Source: an uncultured Collinsella sp.
GTDB lineage: Bacteria > Actinomycetota > Coriobacteriia > Coriobacteriales > Coriobacteriaceae
Assembly: GCA_947002045.1 (NCBI GenBank)
Contig: CAMQJB010000006.1
Location: 6,999 to 70,998, forward strand
Direction: 5' to 3'
DNA length: 64,000 nt
The notes under the pieces are model-generated. The model had not been told where the DNA came from. It ran no database searches and saw only the letters and a program-made list of their open reading frames with translations. Positions within the stretch are counted from its first letter, which is position 1. Every line of letters begins with the position of its first letter. Shown piece after piece: positions 7,713 to 16,585 of the stretch. Both the position numbers and the translations under genes were made by a program.

Positions 7713-8570
7713 TTACTCTGCTTTGCCCACAGAGTTGAGGTTGGTCATGCGGATCTTAACCAGCTCGGTGATCTCACGCATGCCCTCCTTGGCCGGCTTC
7801 TTGGGATCGAAGCAGGCAGGGTTCTCGGCCATGTAGGCCATGAAGCCCTTGGTGTAGGCCTGACGCAGCTCGGTGGCGTAGTTGACCTTGCAGATGCCGT
7901 TCTTCACGGCCTCGGCGACCTGCTCATCGGGCACACCGGAAGTGCCGTGCAGAACCAGCGGCACGTCGACGGCGTCGCGGATGGCCTTGACCACGGACTG
8001 CTCGATGTGAGGATCGCTCGTGTACACGCCGTGGCTGGTGCCAACGCCAATGGCCAGCGAGGTGCAGCCGGTGCGCTCGACGAACTCCTTGGCCTCGGCC
8101 GGATCGGTGTAGGGGCTCTCGCCCTCAACCGCGGGACCGTCGTCCTCCTTGCCGCCAACCTTGCCAAGCTCGGCCTCGACGGGCACACCCATGGCGCGGC
8201 CAGCGTCGGCGACGGACTTGGTCAGGGCGATGTTGTCCTCGAAGGACTCGTGCGAACCGTCGATCATGACAGAGGTGTAGCCAGTGCGGAAAGCCTGCAT
8301 GCAGCGGTCATAGCCATCGCCGTGATCGAGGTGCAGAGCGACGGGCACGGAAGCGCGCTCGGCGGCAGCCTTGACCATGCCGTAGAAGTAGTCCAGACCA
8401 GCGGTCTTGATGGTGCCCGGGGTGGTCTGCATGATGACGGGGGACTTGGTCTCCTCGGCAGCGGCCAGAACGGCCATAACAAACTCGAGGTTCTCGACGT
8501 TGAACGCGCCAACGGCGTAATGGCCGGCCTGAGCGTCCTTGAGCATCTTTTCGGTGGTAACAAGTGCCAT
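7713..8570 (-). CDS. Class II tagatose-1,6-/fructose-1,6-bisphosphate aldolase (GatY/KbaY/FbaA family)
   Basis: It cleaves ketose-1,6-bisphosphate to dihydroxyacetone phosphate and glyceraldehyde-3-phosphate. The 285-residue enzyme shows class II zinc-aldolase motifs: HLDHGD (zinc histidine and catalytic Asp), EAELGKVGGKEDD, GTSHGVY and LHGTSGVPDEQV. The ATG at 8570 is preferred over an upstream frame extension because GAGGAG precedes it. Context favours tagatose-bisphosphate as a substrate. The window encodes LacAB and two LacC proteins but no class I LacD aldolase, so this enzyme would finish the tagatose pathway. A role in glycolysis as general fructose-bisphosphate aldolase is equally possible from sequence alone. 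It is divergent from a DeoR regulator. Confidence 0.88.
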   Translation of the reverse strand: MALVTTEKMLKDAQAGHYAVGAFNVENLEFVMAVLAAAEETKSPVIMQTTPGTIKTAGLDYFYGMVKAAAERASVPVALHLDHGDGYDRCMQAFRTGYTSVMIDGSHESFEDNIALTKSVADAGRAMGVPVEAELGKVGGKEDDGPAVEGESPYTDPAEAKEFVERTGCTSLAIGVGTSHGVYTSDPHIEQSVVKAIRDAVDVPLVLHGTSGVPDEQVAEAVKNGICKVNYATELRQAYTKGFMAYMAENPACFDPKKPAKEGMREITELVKIRMTNLNSVGKAE

Positions 8571-8708
8571 GAGCGTTTGCTCCTCTCCCTCGCCCGCATC
8601 TGGACATCGGGCGTACGTGTCCGCAAGGCGTTTTACCTTGCGTTTTGCTGCGTCCATTGTATGAAATTCAGCGGCTTTGCATGTGCGAGATATTGAGCCC
8701 ATGCAGGT

Positions 8709-8738
8709 CAATACAGTCGTTTTTGAAAAGTAAACGGA
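8709..8738 (-). promoter_or_regulatory. Weak candidate 21-bp direct-repeat (LytTR-like) site upstream of aldolase
   Basis: On the minus strand TCCGTTTAC and ACTGTATTG start 21 bp apart, 138 bases upstream of the aldolase. The second half-site is a poor match, so this is the weakest member of the series. Confidence 0.3.
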
Positions 8739-8796
8739 AGGAATTGGAGCCGAGTGGGCGTATTCGATATTGAATTTTGGGCGTTCAGCGTCTTTC

Positions 8797-8848
8797 TTTT
8801 ATAGAAAAGATAAGTAATCGAAAGGCGTTTTCTTACTCAAAAAGAAAA
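8797..8848. promoter_or_regulatory. Candidate operators of the divergent DeoR regulator
   Basis: Two palindromes lie in the AT-rich divergent region: CTTTTATAGAAAAG near 8797-8810, and TTTTCTT with AAGAAAA at 8828-8848 (7-base spacer). Their position suggests autoregulation and control of the aldolase. This is inference. Confidence 0.4.
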
Positions 8849-8905
8849 TGAACGAAAATAGACTCAACACAATTCCTGCAAATTTCGGTTGAGAATGGAG
8901 CAGCT

Positions 8906-9709
8906 ATGGCCCATGCGACAACCCGAGCTTTCGCCGATGAGCGTCGTTCCGCCATCATGGAAATGCTCGAACATAACGCCTCGGTGCAAGTGGCAGAAAT
9001 CGCCCAGACCTTTGGCGTGTCCTCCGTTACCGCCCGCGCCGACCTGGACGCGCTCGCCGAGTCCGGCAAGTTGCGCCGCACGCATGGTGGCGCCGTGTCT
9101 CTCCAGAAGCGACTGACCGTATCCACCCAGGATCGCCGCATCAACGTCAATGTCGCCGCCAAGCAGGCCATCGCGCAAAGCGCCATCGAGCTCGTCGGCA
9201 ATGGCGACACGCTGCTTGTCGACTCGGGCACCACGGCGCTCGAGTTCGTCCGGCTCCTCGATCAGCGCGACGGCATCACCGTCATCACGGCCGACATTAC
9301 CATCGCCGATTACATCGACGAGAGCATGCCCTCGGTCGATGTCGTCATGCTGGGTGGGGCACTGCGCAAAGGTCATCGCTATCTGTACGGTCCACTTACC
9401 ATGCAGGCGCTCCAAATGGTCCACGCCGACCTTGCCGTCATGTGCCCCGGCGCTTTTGTCCCCCGCTGCGGCTTTACGACCGACTTTCCCCAAATGGCCG
9501 AGACCAAAACGGCTATGATCGCCGCAGCCCATCAAAGCGTCGCCCTCATGGACGCCAGCAAGGTTAACGGACGCGGCATGTACCGCTTTGCCGAGCTGGC
9601 AGATGTCGACACCATCGTGATGGACCGTGACCCCGATCATGCCGTCGCCACCTCAATCGCCGAGATCGTCGACGACGCCCGCCCAAATCTCCTCATCGCT
9701 GGCGCTTAA
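8906..9709 (+). CDS. DeoR/GlpR-family sugar-phosphate-responsive repressor
   Basis: This 267-residue regulator has an N-terminal DeoR helix-turn-helix (about residues 12-65; VAEIAQTFGVSSVTARADLDAL). A DeoRC sensor domain follows from about 80 to 245, with the family phrase GDTLLVDSGTTALEF and the sugar-phosphate loop region VMLGGALRKG. DeoR-family sensors bind phosphosugars. It is divergent from the aldolase gene, which it probably regulates, with tagatose- or fructose-bisphosphate-related inducers plausible but unproven. The hinge GKLRRTHGGAV is a family hallmark. A strong bidirectional terminator follows. Confidence 0.9.
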   Translation: MAHATTRAFADERRSAIMEMLEHNASVQVAEIAQTFGVSSVTARADLDALAESGKLRRTHGGAVSLQKRLTVSTQDRRINVNVAAKQAIAQSAIELVGNGDTLLVDSGTTALEFVRLLDQRDGITVITADITIADYIDESMPSVDVVMLGGALRKGHRYLYGPLTMQALQMVHADLAVMCPGAFVPRCGFTTDFPQMAETKTAMIAAAHQSVALMDASKVNGRGMYRFAELADVDTIVMDRDPDHAVATSIAEIVDDARPNLLIAGA

Positions 9710-9714
9710 ACAAA

Positions 9715-9745
9715 AACCACCACAAAGGTCTCCTTTGTGGTGGTT
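9715..9745. terminator. Bidirectional terminator between deoR-type gene and fprA
   Basis: A 14-bp perfect stem (AACCACCACAAAGG) with a TCT loop, flanked by A-run and T-run; shared by the convergent genes. Confidence 0.9.
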
Positions 9746-9768
9746 GAGCATCAGAAGTGAATGTGTCG

Positions 9769-10929
9769 CTACTTGGAAAGCTCGTCGGCGAGGGCCTCGA
9801 TCTGGGCGCGCGAGGCGTCGTTGAGCGAGCCCAGCACGGTCACTTTGTTCTGCGTCAGGGTGATGTCCTTCATGCCCTCGAGCTCCTTGGTCATAACCTT
9901 GGCAGCGGCAGGCGCCCAGGAACCGGCCTCGACGAGCGCAACTGTACGGTTCTGATAGGCGTGCTCGGCAAGCGTATGGATAAAGGTGCTCATGAACGGG
10001 AAGATCTCGCCCTGATAGGTGATGGAGGCGAGCACCAGGCGGTCGTAGCGGAACGCGTCCTCAACGGCCTCAGCCATATCATCGCGAGCCAAGTCAAAGA
10101 CGGAGACCTTCTGGCCGCGGGCCTCGAGCGCAGATGCGAGCTCCTCAACGGCAGCCTTCAGATGCCCATACACACTCGCATAGGCAATCGTGATGCCCTC
10201 GTCCTCGGGCTGATAGCTCGACCAGGTGTTGTAGGTGTCGAGGTAATAGCCCAGGTTCTCGGTCAGCACGGGGCCGTGAAGCGGGCAAATGATCTGGATG
10301 TCCAGATTGGCGGCCTTCTTGAGCACGGCCTGCACAAACTTGCCGAACTTGCCCACGATGCCAAAGTAGTAACGGCGCGCTTCGCAAGCCCAGCCCTCGG
10401 GATCCTCGATGTCGTTGGCACCAAACTTGCCAAAGCCGTCGGCACTAAAGAGCACCTTGTCGGTGGCCTCGTAGGAGAAGAGCACCTCGGGCCAGTGAAC
10501 ATTGGGGGCACCGACAAAGGTTAGGCTGTGGCCGCCCAGGTCGAGCACGTCGCCATCTTTGACGACCATCTTGCGCTCGGGGTAGTCGGTGCCAAAGTAG
10601 TTGACCATCATGCGGAAGGCACCCATGCTGGCCACGATCTGCGCCTGGGGATAGCGCTCCATAAAGGCAGCGATGCCGGCGGAGTGATCGGGCTCCATGT
10701 GATGAACGACCAGGTAGTCGGGCGTACGAGCATCGAGCACGGCCTCGAGGTTGCCGAGCCACTCGTCAACAAAACCGCCGTCGACTGAATCGGCAACAGC
10801 GATCTTTTCGCCCAAGATAACGTAGCTGTTGTATGCCATGCCGTTCTCGGACACATCGTACTGGCCCTCGAACAGGTCAATGTCGTGATCGTTAACGCCA
10901 ATGTAGCGGATATCCTTGGTGATCTCCAT
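9769..10929 (-). CDS. fprA: FprA-family flavodiiron protein (A-type flavoprotein)
   Basis: These proteins reduce oxygen and/or nitric oxide in the cytoplasm of anaerobes. Residues 1-250 form a metallo-beta-lactamase-like di-iron domain with VVHHMEPDHSAG supplying iron ligands. Residues about 250-386 are a flavodoxin domain (TIAYASVYGHLKAAVEELA). The 386-residue length is standard. ATG at 10929 is selected because AGGAGG lies upstream; the open frame extends 21 codons further without a ribosome site. There is no rubredoxin fusion or neighbour. In a strict gut anaerobe this is probably an oxygen-scavenging defence protein. Confidence 0.92.
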   Translation of the reverse strand: MEITKDIRYIGVNDHDIDLFEGQYDVSENGMAYNSYVILGEKIAVADSVDGGFVDEWLGNLEAVLDARTPDYLVVHHMEPDHSAGIAAFMERYPQAQIVASMGAFRMMVNYFGTDYPERKMVVKDGDVLDLGGHSLTFVGAPNVHWPEVLFSYEATDKVLFSADGFGKFGANDIEDPEGWACEARRYYFGIVGKFGKFVQAVLKKAANLDIQIICPLHGPVLTENLGYYLDTYNTWSSYQPEDEGITIAYASVYGHLKAAVEELASALEARGQKVSVFDLARDDMAEAVEDAFRYDRLVLASITYQGEIFPFMSTFIHTLAEHAYQNRTVALVEAGSWAPAAAKVMTKELEGMKDITLTQNKVTVLGSLNDASRAQIEALADELSK

Positions 10930-11058
10930 CAGGCAAAGCCTCCTAGATAGACAAAAGAGCCCGTCTATCATAGCACTCGTCTTCATAGCCACGGCTATCT
11001 GCCAGCATCCTTATCGATTGTTATTGAGACGGAATATATCGCCATTGACCTGCAAAAA

Positions 11059-12090
11059 CTATGTGCGCGGAGCTGCCGTGGTATGTCGAACGATAAGCTG
11101 GCCGGGAATACGAATGGCAACGGTTTTGTCCGTTGCCCCCGCCTTGGGAACCGCGTGCTCGAACACCTCGCGTCCACGCTGATGCAAATCGAATCGAACG
11201 GTCGTGAGCTCGTTGTGTGCCACAAAATCATCGAGCGAATCGTCGACGCCGACCACGCTTACGTCCTCGGGCACGCGCAAGCCGCTATCGCGCAGCGCTG
11301 CAATGGCGCCATTTGCCATCTGGTCGTTTGCCGCGTAAATCGCCGTCATGGTGCGATCGTGCTCGGCCAGGTACCTGCCGGCCTCGTAACCGCTGTTAGC
11401 AGACCAGTCACCCTCGAGCGGCTCTACCGGCTCGATGTGTTTACGCTCGAGAGCATCTTGCCAACCGGCGCGACGAAATTGCTCGTCGACCGAGAACGAC
11501 GGGCCGCCGATAAAGCGAATCTGCTCGTGTCCCAGCTCAAACAGATGATCCATGAGCAGCAGCGAGCAACCGTAATGATCGGAGTCGACTGTGGTCACCC
11601 GCGGGTGCGCATACATGGTGACGATAACCGTGCCGATACCCGGCAACGGATCGAACGTCTCAAAATCGGGAGCCATACGGCTCATGCCGATAATGATGCC
11701 GTCCACGGGCAGCGCGGCCATACGGCGTGTTGCCTCGGCAAGAGAGAATTCCTCGGTCTTGGACATCTCGACCAGTGTGATGGCGCAATTATGCTCGCGA
11801 GCAGCGCTGGCGATGCCGTCGATCATTGAAAGGTTGCCAAACTTGGTGACATCGTTGACGCACAGGCCGACCGAATGGTAACGGCCGTCACGCAACGAAC
11901 GGCCGGCATAGCTCGGACGGAAGCCGAGCTCTTGCATAGCGGCTTGCACGCGCTGGCGCGTCTGTTCGTTAACGTTGGGCAATCCGTTGGCAACGCGCGA
12001 AACCGTCTGTTGCGAAACACCGGCAGCGCGGGCAACGTCGGCCATGGATACCGGACGCGTACCCGTATCGTTGAAAGGGCGCCTTGCCAC
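11059..12090 (-). CDS. LacI/GalR-family repressor, probable regulator of galKT
   Basis: A 343-residue repressor with an N-terminal LacI helix-turn-helix (SMADVARAAGVSQQTVSRVANG) and a periplasmic-binding-protein-like effector domain (about 75-340). The GTG at 12090 is chosen because GAAGGTG lies six bases upstream; the first in-frame ATG at 12150 would place the start beyond a good ribosome site. It is divergent from galK, and three near-palindromic sites (12183-12198, 12306-12321, 12370-12385) lie between them. It probably represses galKT and itself, with galactose or a derivative as inducer. The recognition-helix pair at LacI positions 17/18 is QQ, which differs from the three paralogues in this window. 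Confidence 0.88.
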   Translation of the reverse strand: MARRPFNDTGTRPVSMADVARAAGVSQQTVSRVANGLPNVNEQTRQRVQAAMQELGFRPSYAGRSLRDGRYHSVGLCVNDVTKFGNLSMIDGIASAAREHNCAITLVEMSKTEEFSLAEATRRMAALPVDGIIIGMSRMAPDFETFDPLPGIGTVIVTMYAHPRVTTVDSDHYGCSLLLMDHLFELGHEQIRFIGGPSFSVDEQFRRAGWQDALERKHIEPVEPLEGDWSANSGYEAGRYLAEHDRTMTAIYAANDQMANGAIAALRDSGLRVPEDVSVVGVDDSLDDFVAHNELTTVRFDLHQRGREVFEHAVPKAGATDKTVAIRIPGQLIVRHTTAAPRT

Positions 12091-12182
12091 AAAATCACCT
12101 TCGCTCTCGCAAGATCTGAATAGTGCGAATGTCGGCCCGGGCAGAAACACACCCCGCGCCGAAGCCCGCTATCGTCGGACGC

Positions 12183-12385
12183 ATGTTAACGTACTCTACT
12201 TTTTCTATCAGCGGTTCTTTTGCTCCATATGTCCATACGGCCACACCGTTCACGGCCGAAAATCTACCGATTACCAGATTCTCAAAAAAGGAGATACATT
12301 GTGTTATGAGTACGTTAACATACCCTTTAACGTGCGGCGCCGCGAACGTCTGGTTTGTGGTGCTCAATATTGTTAACGTACTCAT
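12183..12385. promoter_or_regulatory. Three LacI-type operators between galR-like gene and galK
   Basis: ATGTTAAC|GTACTCTA (12183-12198), ATGAGTAC|GTTAACAT (12306-12321) and TTGTTAAC|GTACTCAT (12370-12385) share a central CG. All combine the half-sites ATGTTAAC and ATGAGTAC, allowing minor changes. Confidence 0.7.
12245..12274 (+). promoter_or_regulatory. 21-bp direct-repeat (LytTR-like) site upstream of galK
   Basis: ACCGTTCAC at 12245 and ACCGATTAC at 12266, exactly 21 bp apart, reading toward galK. A possible -10 TACATT follows about 20 bases after the second half-site. Confidence 0.55.
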
Positions 12386-12428
12386 AATGACACGGACCAG
12401 TCTCTCCGGCGTCAAGGAAAGGACCCGT

Positions 12429-13634
12429 ATGACCGCCCCCGACGAAAAGATACTCGCCACCCTCACCAAGCTGTTTGAGGAGGAGTTTGGCACCATCGGC
12501 GATCGCCAGGTGCTCTATGTGCACGCGCCCGGCCGTTCCGAGATCAGTGGCAACCACACCGACCACGAGGGCGGCCACGTCATCGCCGGCTCGCTCGATG
12601 TCGCCGTTGACGGCATCGCCGTAGCGACCGACACCAACAAGGTCCGCGTTGCCGATGAGGGCTACCCCACCTTTGAGATCACGCTCGACACGCTGGATAT
12701 TCAGGAGTCCGAGAAGGGCACGTCCGCAAGCCTCGTCCGCGGCATGGCCCATGAGATTGCAGTCCTTGGCGTTGAGCCCCAGGGCTTCGACTTCGCCTTC
12801 ACCTGCTCCGTCCCCTCGGGCGGCGGTCTTTCGAGCTCCGCTGCCGTCGAGGCGGCATACGGTCGTGCCATGGAGACGCTCTGGGGAGCGCCCGCCATTG
12901 AGCCCGTCGCACTCGCCCAGATGAGCCAGCGCACCGAGAACAACTACTACGGCAAGCCCTGCGGCCTGATGGACCAGGCCGCCGTTTGCTTGGGCGGCCT
13001 CGCCTGCATGGACTTTGAGGATCAGGCTCAGCCTAAAACCCAGAAGCTCGAGCTCAACTTTGAGGATCACGGCTACGCGCTCGTGCTCGTCAAGGTCGGC
13101 GCCGACCACGTGGCCGCTACCGACGACTACGCCGCCGTTCCGCGCGAAATGCAAGACGTCGCCGCCGAGTTTGGCAAGGCACGCCTGTGCGAGGTAAACG
13201 TTGCCGATTTTGACGCCAAGCTCCCCGAGCTGCGTGCTAAGCTGGGCGACCGTGCCTGCCTGCGCGCCGTTCACTACTGGTACGAGAACGGCCTGGTCGA
13301 CAAGCGCTGGGCAGCCCTGAACGCCGGCGACATCGACCAGTTCCTGGTCCTGACACGCGAGTCCGGCGCCAGCTCTGCCATGTACCTGCAGAATGTCGTT
13401 GCCAAGCTGGGCTCCGAGCAGCCCTCGATGTATGCCCTGGCACTGGCCGAGCACGTGCTCGACGGCCGCGGCGCCGTCCGTATCCACGGCGGCGGCTTTG
13501 GTGGCACCATCCAGGCCTTTGTGCCACTCGATCTGGTCGACACCTTTATCACCAAGATGAACAGCTGGCTGGGCGAGGGCTCTGCCCGTCACTACGCTAT
13601 CTCTGACAAGGGGGCTTACGCGGCATGGCTGTAA
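12429..13634 (+). CDS. galK: Galactokinase
   Basis: It phosphorylates galactose at C1 with ATP in the Leloir pathway. The 401-residue GHMP kinase has the galactokinase signature GRSEISGNHTDHEGG, the GHMP ATP loop PSGGGLSSSAAVE (about residues 122-134), CGLMDQAA and a C-terminal RIHGGGFGGT. ATG at 12429 follows GGAAAGGA; the frame is open further upstream but runs through the operators, so the longer forms are rejected. The last codons overlap the galT start by 10 bases, indicating coupled translation. Regulation is probably by the divergent LacI-type repressor and the upstream direct-repeat site. Confidence 0.95.
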   Translation: MTAPDEKILATLTKLFEEEFGTIGDRQVLYVHAPGRSEISGNHTDHEGGHVIAGSLDVAVDGIAVATDTNKVRVADEGYPTFEITLDTLDIQESEKGTSASLVRGMAHEIAVLGVEPQGFDFAFTCSVPSGGGLSSSAAVEAAYGRAMETLWGAPAIEPVALAQMSQRTENNYYGKPCGLMDQAAVCLGGLACMDFEDQAQPKTQKLELNFEDHGYALVLVKVGADHVAATDDYAAVPREMQDVAAEFGKARLCEVNVADFDAKLPELRAKLGDRACLRAVHYWYENGLVDKRWAALNAGDIDQFLVLTRESGASSAMYLQNVVAKLGSEQPSMYALALAEHVLDGRGAVRIHGGGFGGTIQAFVPLDLVDTFITKMNSWLGEGSARHYAISDKGAYAAWL

Positions 13635-15253
13635 TTACCGACGCGCGCGAGGCTGCGCAGAACCTGATCGAGTACGCTATCCACCGATCGATGATCGGAC
13701 AGGACGACCGCATCTGGGCCTACAACACCATTCTGGAGTGCATCGGCGCCACGGGCCCCGCGCTCAACATGGCCTGGGCGCTCAAGACCGAGAAGATTTC
13801 GCTCTTGCACCCCGATACCCTGCCCGATTTTGACCTGGAGGGCACGCTCGCCGCGCTTTCCGAGGCCGCCGTTGCCAACGGTGCTGCCGAAGACACGGTG
13901 TCGGGCCGCGACCGCATCGCCATGCGCATCATGGGCGCGCTCATGCCGAGGCCTTCGGTTGTAAACGAGGAGTTCAACGGCCGCATGGGCGTCAACGAGC
14001 CCCGCGCCGCGACCGACTGGTTCTACGGCCTGTGCTGCGACGCCGGCTACGTGCGCCGTGCCGCCATCGCGCGCAACATCAAATGGCGCACCCCCACCAA
14101 CTGGGGCGACCTGGAGATCACCATCAACCTGTCGAAGCCCGAGAAGGACCCGCGCGACATTGCCGCAGCCGGCGCCGCAAAGAACACGGGCGAGAAGTAT
14201 CCCGCCTGCCAGCTGTGCATCGAGAACGAGGGCTATCCCGGACGCTCCGCCGCAGCCGACGGCGGCGCCCATCCCGCCCGCCAGAACCTACGCGTTATCC
14301 CCATTCAGCTCAACGACGAGCGCTGGGGCTTCCAGTACAGCCCGTACGCATACTTTAACGAGCACTGCATTACTATGAGCTCCGAGCATCGCCCGATGCA
14401 CGTCGACCGCAAGGGGCTGACCTGCCTGCTCGATTTTGTGGACCTGTTCCCGCACTACTTTATTGGCTCCAACGCCGACCTGCCCATCGTGGGCGGCTCG
14501 ATTCTGTCGCACGACCACTTCCAGGGCGGCGCGCACGAGTTCCCCATGATGCATGCCGCCGAGGTCTCGCAGTTTAGCGTGCCCGGCTTTGACCAGGTCA
14601 GCGGCACCGTGTTGCAGTGGCCGCTTTCGGTGCTGCGACTGCGCTCGCACGACCGCACCCAGCTGCTCGATGCTGCCGAGAAGATTATCCTCGCCTGGCG
14701 CGAGTGGACCGACGAGTCCGTGGGCGTTATCGCACACACAGCCGACGGCGTAGCGCACAACACCGTAACGCCCGTCATCCGCCGCGTCGACTCCCGCGGC
14801 AACGCCGGCGGCGAAATCTACGAGGCCTACCTGGCGCTTCGCTGCAATATCACGACCGACGAGCATCCGCTGGGCGTATTCCACCCGCATGCCAAGTACC
14901 ACCACATTAAAAAGGAGAACATCGGCCTGATCGAGGTCATGGGCCTGGCAATTCTGCCGCCGCGCCTGGTTCCCGAGCTTGGCGCTGTCCGCGAGCATCT
15001 GCTGGCAGCCAAGGCCGATGCCAGCTACGACCTTGCCGGTGCACTCGAAGGCGATGATCTATGCCGCAGCCACGCCGCATGGGCCGAGGATGTCTATGCC
15101 CGCCGCGCCAACGAGCTTACGGCCGACAACGCCATCGATATCCTGCACGAGGAGGTCGGCGTGGTGTTTGGCCACGTGCTCGACAACGCCGGCGTCTTTA
15201 AGTGGGACGAAGCCGGCCGCGCCGCCCAGCAGCGCTTTATCGACTCACTGTAA
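13625..15253 (+). CDS. galT: UDP-glucose-hexose-1-phosphate uridylyltransferase, class II (Firmicutes type)
   Basis: It exchanges UMP between UDP-glucose and galactose-1-phosphate. At 542 residues it belongs to the long class II GalT family typical of lactobacilli and streptococci, not the shorter E. coli type. The active-site motif SHDHFQGGAHEFP supplies the nucleophilic histidine pair region near residue 297. The start overlaps galK by 10 bases. No galE is found in the window, so UDP-glucose must be regenerated by an epimerase elsewhere. A GC-rich terminator follows. Confidence 0.95.
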   Translation: MAVITDAREAAQNLIEYAIHRSMIGQDDRIWAYNTILECIGATGPALNMAWALKTEKISLLHPDTLPDFDLEGTLAALSEAAVANGAAEDTVSGRDRIAMRIMGALMPRPSVVNEEFNGRMGVNEPRAATDWFYGLCCDAGYVRRAAIARNIKWRTPTNWGDLEITINLSKPEKDPRDIAAAGAAKNTGEKYPACQLCIENEGYPGRSAAADGGAHPARQNLRVIPIQLNDERWGFQYSPYAYFNEHCITMSSEHRPMHVDRKGLTCLLDFVDLFPHYFIGSNADLPIVGGSILSHDHFQGGAHEFPMMHAAEVSQFSVPGFDQVSGTVLQWPLSVLRLRSHDRTQLLDAAEKIILAWREWTDESVGVIAHTADGVAHNTVTPVIRRVDSRGNAGGEIYEAYLALRCNITTDEHPLGVFHPHAKYHHIKKENIGLIEVMGLAILPPRLVPELGAVREHLLAAKADASYDLAGALEGDDLCRSHAAWAEDVYARRANELTADNAIDILHEEVGVVFGHVLDNAGVFKWDEAGRAAQQRFIDSL

Positions 15254-15258
15254 TGGTC

Positions 15259-15287
15259 CCTTGGGGACGGAGGAAAACAGATCATTT
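15259..15287 (-). repeat. 29-bp intergenic repeat, copy A
   Basis: On the minus strand it differs by one base from 37985-38013 (core GTTTTCCTCCGTCCCCAAGG). It sits just after the galT stop. Confidence 0.7.
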
Positions 15288-15299
15288 CGTCTTCAAGAC

Positions 15300-15340
15300 A
15301 ACGGCGCCCGCCGGCAACATCGCCGACGGGCGCCGTTTTT
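15300..15340 (+). terminator. Terminator of galKT
   Basis: An 11-bp stem AACGGCGCCCG/CGGGCGCCGTT with an internal GGC/GCC pair, followed by T-run. The stem design is nearly repeated after galM. Confidence 0.88.
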
Positions 15341-15344
15341 GAGT

Positions 15345-15415
15345 GTAGTCATTGGGGTCATTCTTAAGGGGCGTTCTTAAACGACTAGTCATTAAAGAGC
15401 GTCCCCAATGACTAC
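15345..15415. repeat. Inverted repeat with GTCCCCAATGACTA arms, copy A
   Basis: Arms GTAGTCATTGGGG (15345-15357) and CCCCAATGACTAC (15403-15415) are perfect complements. The interior CGTTCTTAAACGACTAGTC is shared, inverted, with 20014-20058. Confidence 0.7.
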
Positions 15416-15448
15416 TTGCAACCAAGGCAACGCCGGTGTCTTGGCAAC

Positions 15449-15596
15449 GACAGCGAAAACGCCCCTAAGCGAGCAAGGTGACGTGAAAGAGGAGGGCATT
15501 GACCTTTTGGTCATGCCCGACGATTGAACGTCAGATTGCCGCTTAGGGGCGTTTGCAGCGTCGAGCCGTTACGGCGTTTGGTAAAACGCCGTAACC
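15449..15596 (-). repeat. Compound structured repeat, family 2, copy B
   Basis: Read on the minus strand it repeats the 2351-2499 element: the GGTTACGGCGTTTTACC palindrome, CGACGCTGC, then a nested hairpin. The outer stem sequence is different (ACGCCCCTAAGCG) but still pairs. It abuts the lacC stop codon. Confidence 0.8.
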
Positions 15597-16532
15597 CTAC
15601 AGTTCAGTCACGACAACACTGTTGTAGACCTCGTCCCAGCAGTCCATGACCAGGTGGCCGGTCTTGGGATCCATGGCGTTGAGCTTGCCGCAGGTATTGG
15701 CGGTCTTGAGCACCGTGACGTCGTCGACACCAGCCGCAATGGCATGCGCAAAGCCGGCGATGGTCGAGTCGCCGGAACCCGTCGCGTTCACAGCCGTAAT
15801 CGCGGGCGTCTTGACGCGGAACGCGCGACCCTCATGGAAGCCCACCGAACCGGCAGCGCCCATCGAAACGACAACCCAGGGAATACCGTCAAAGCGGCCA
15901 TCGCCGGCAAGCGCCTCGCGCAGGGCATCGACATCATCGGTCGTAAAGGACGTACCCAGCAGGCCGTTAATCTCGGTCAGGTTGGGCTTTACGAGCTCAG
16001 GCTTAGCGTCAGACTCCAGCGCGGCCTCCAGCGATGCACCCGAGGTGTCGAGCAGCACCTTGGCGCCCGCCTCCTCGGCGATCTTGACGAGCTCGGCATA
16101 GTAGCCGGCATCGACACCACGCGGCAGCGAGCCCGAAAGCGTCACAACGTCCGCCTTCGCTGCAAGCTCGGCGAACTTGGCCGTAAAGGCCTCGAGCTCG
16201 GCCGGGGTGATCTGCGGGCCGCTCTCCAGCAGCTCGGTCTGATTACCCTCGTGCAGGATATTCAGGCAAATGCGCGTCTCGCCGGCAATGGGCACAAAGT
16301 CGTTCTTGACGCCATCGGCATCCATAAGCTCGGCCATATAGGCACCCATGTGTCCGCCGAGCAGACCGGTCGCGAGCACATCGTCGCCCAACTGCAGCAG
16401 CACACGGCTCACGTTGAGGCCCTTGCCGCCAGCGGTCTTTTCGGGCGTCACACGGTTAACATCGTCGATGATCAACTTGTCGAGCTGATAGCGCGTATCA
16501 ATCGACGGGTTCATGGTAACGGTCAGAATCAT
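15597..16532 (-). CDS. lacC: Tagatose-6-phosphate kinase, LacC (PfkB family), copy 1
   Basis: It phosphorylates tagatose-6-phosphate to tagatose-1,6-bisphosphate. The 311-residue PfkB/ribokinase-fold enzyme starts MILTVTMNPSIDTRYQL and has KTAGGKGLNVSRVL, GETRICLNILH and the catalytic anion-hole region VNATGSGDSTIAGF (Asp base). It ends with MDPKTGHLVM, resembling streptococcal LacC. ATG at 16532 has AGGAG seven bases upstream. It is the last gene of lacABXC. A second copy at 39634-40569 is roughly 85 percent identical by eye. 1-Phosphofructokinase activity is an alternative for this family but context supports LacC. Confidence 0.9.
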   Translation of the reverse strand: MILTVTMNPSIDTRYQLDKLIIDDVNRVTPEKTAGGKGLNVSRVLLQLGDDVLATGLLGGHMGAYMAELMDADGVKNDFVPIAGETRICLNILHEGNQTELLESGPQITPAELEAFTAKFAELAAKADVVTLSGSLPRGVDAGYYAELVKIAEEAGAKVLLDTSGASLEAALESDAKPELVKPNLTEINGLLGTSFTTDDVDALREALAGDGRFDGIPWVVVSMGAAGSVGFHEGRAFRVKTPAITAVNATGSGDSTIAGFAHAIAAGVDDVTVLKTANTCGKLNAMDPKTGHLVMDCWDEVYNSVVVTEL

Positions 16533-16585
16533 ATTGAACTCCTGTTCCGGGGCGGCATGACCCACCCCAAACATACGATAGCTCG

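Noticed and set aside
12123..12428. 102-codon N-terminal extension of galactokinase
   Set aside because: The extension runs through operators and a promoter-like region, is not part of the galactokinase family, and the ATG at 12429 has a good ribosome site.
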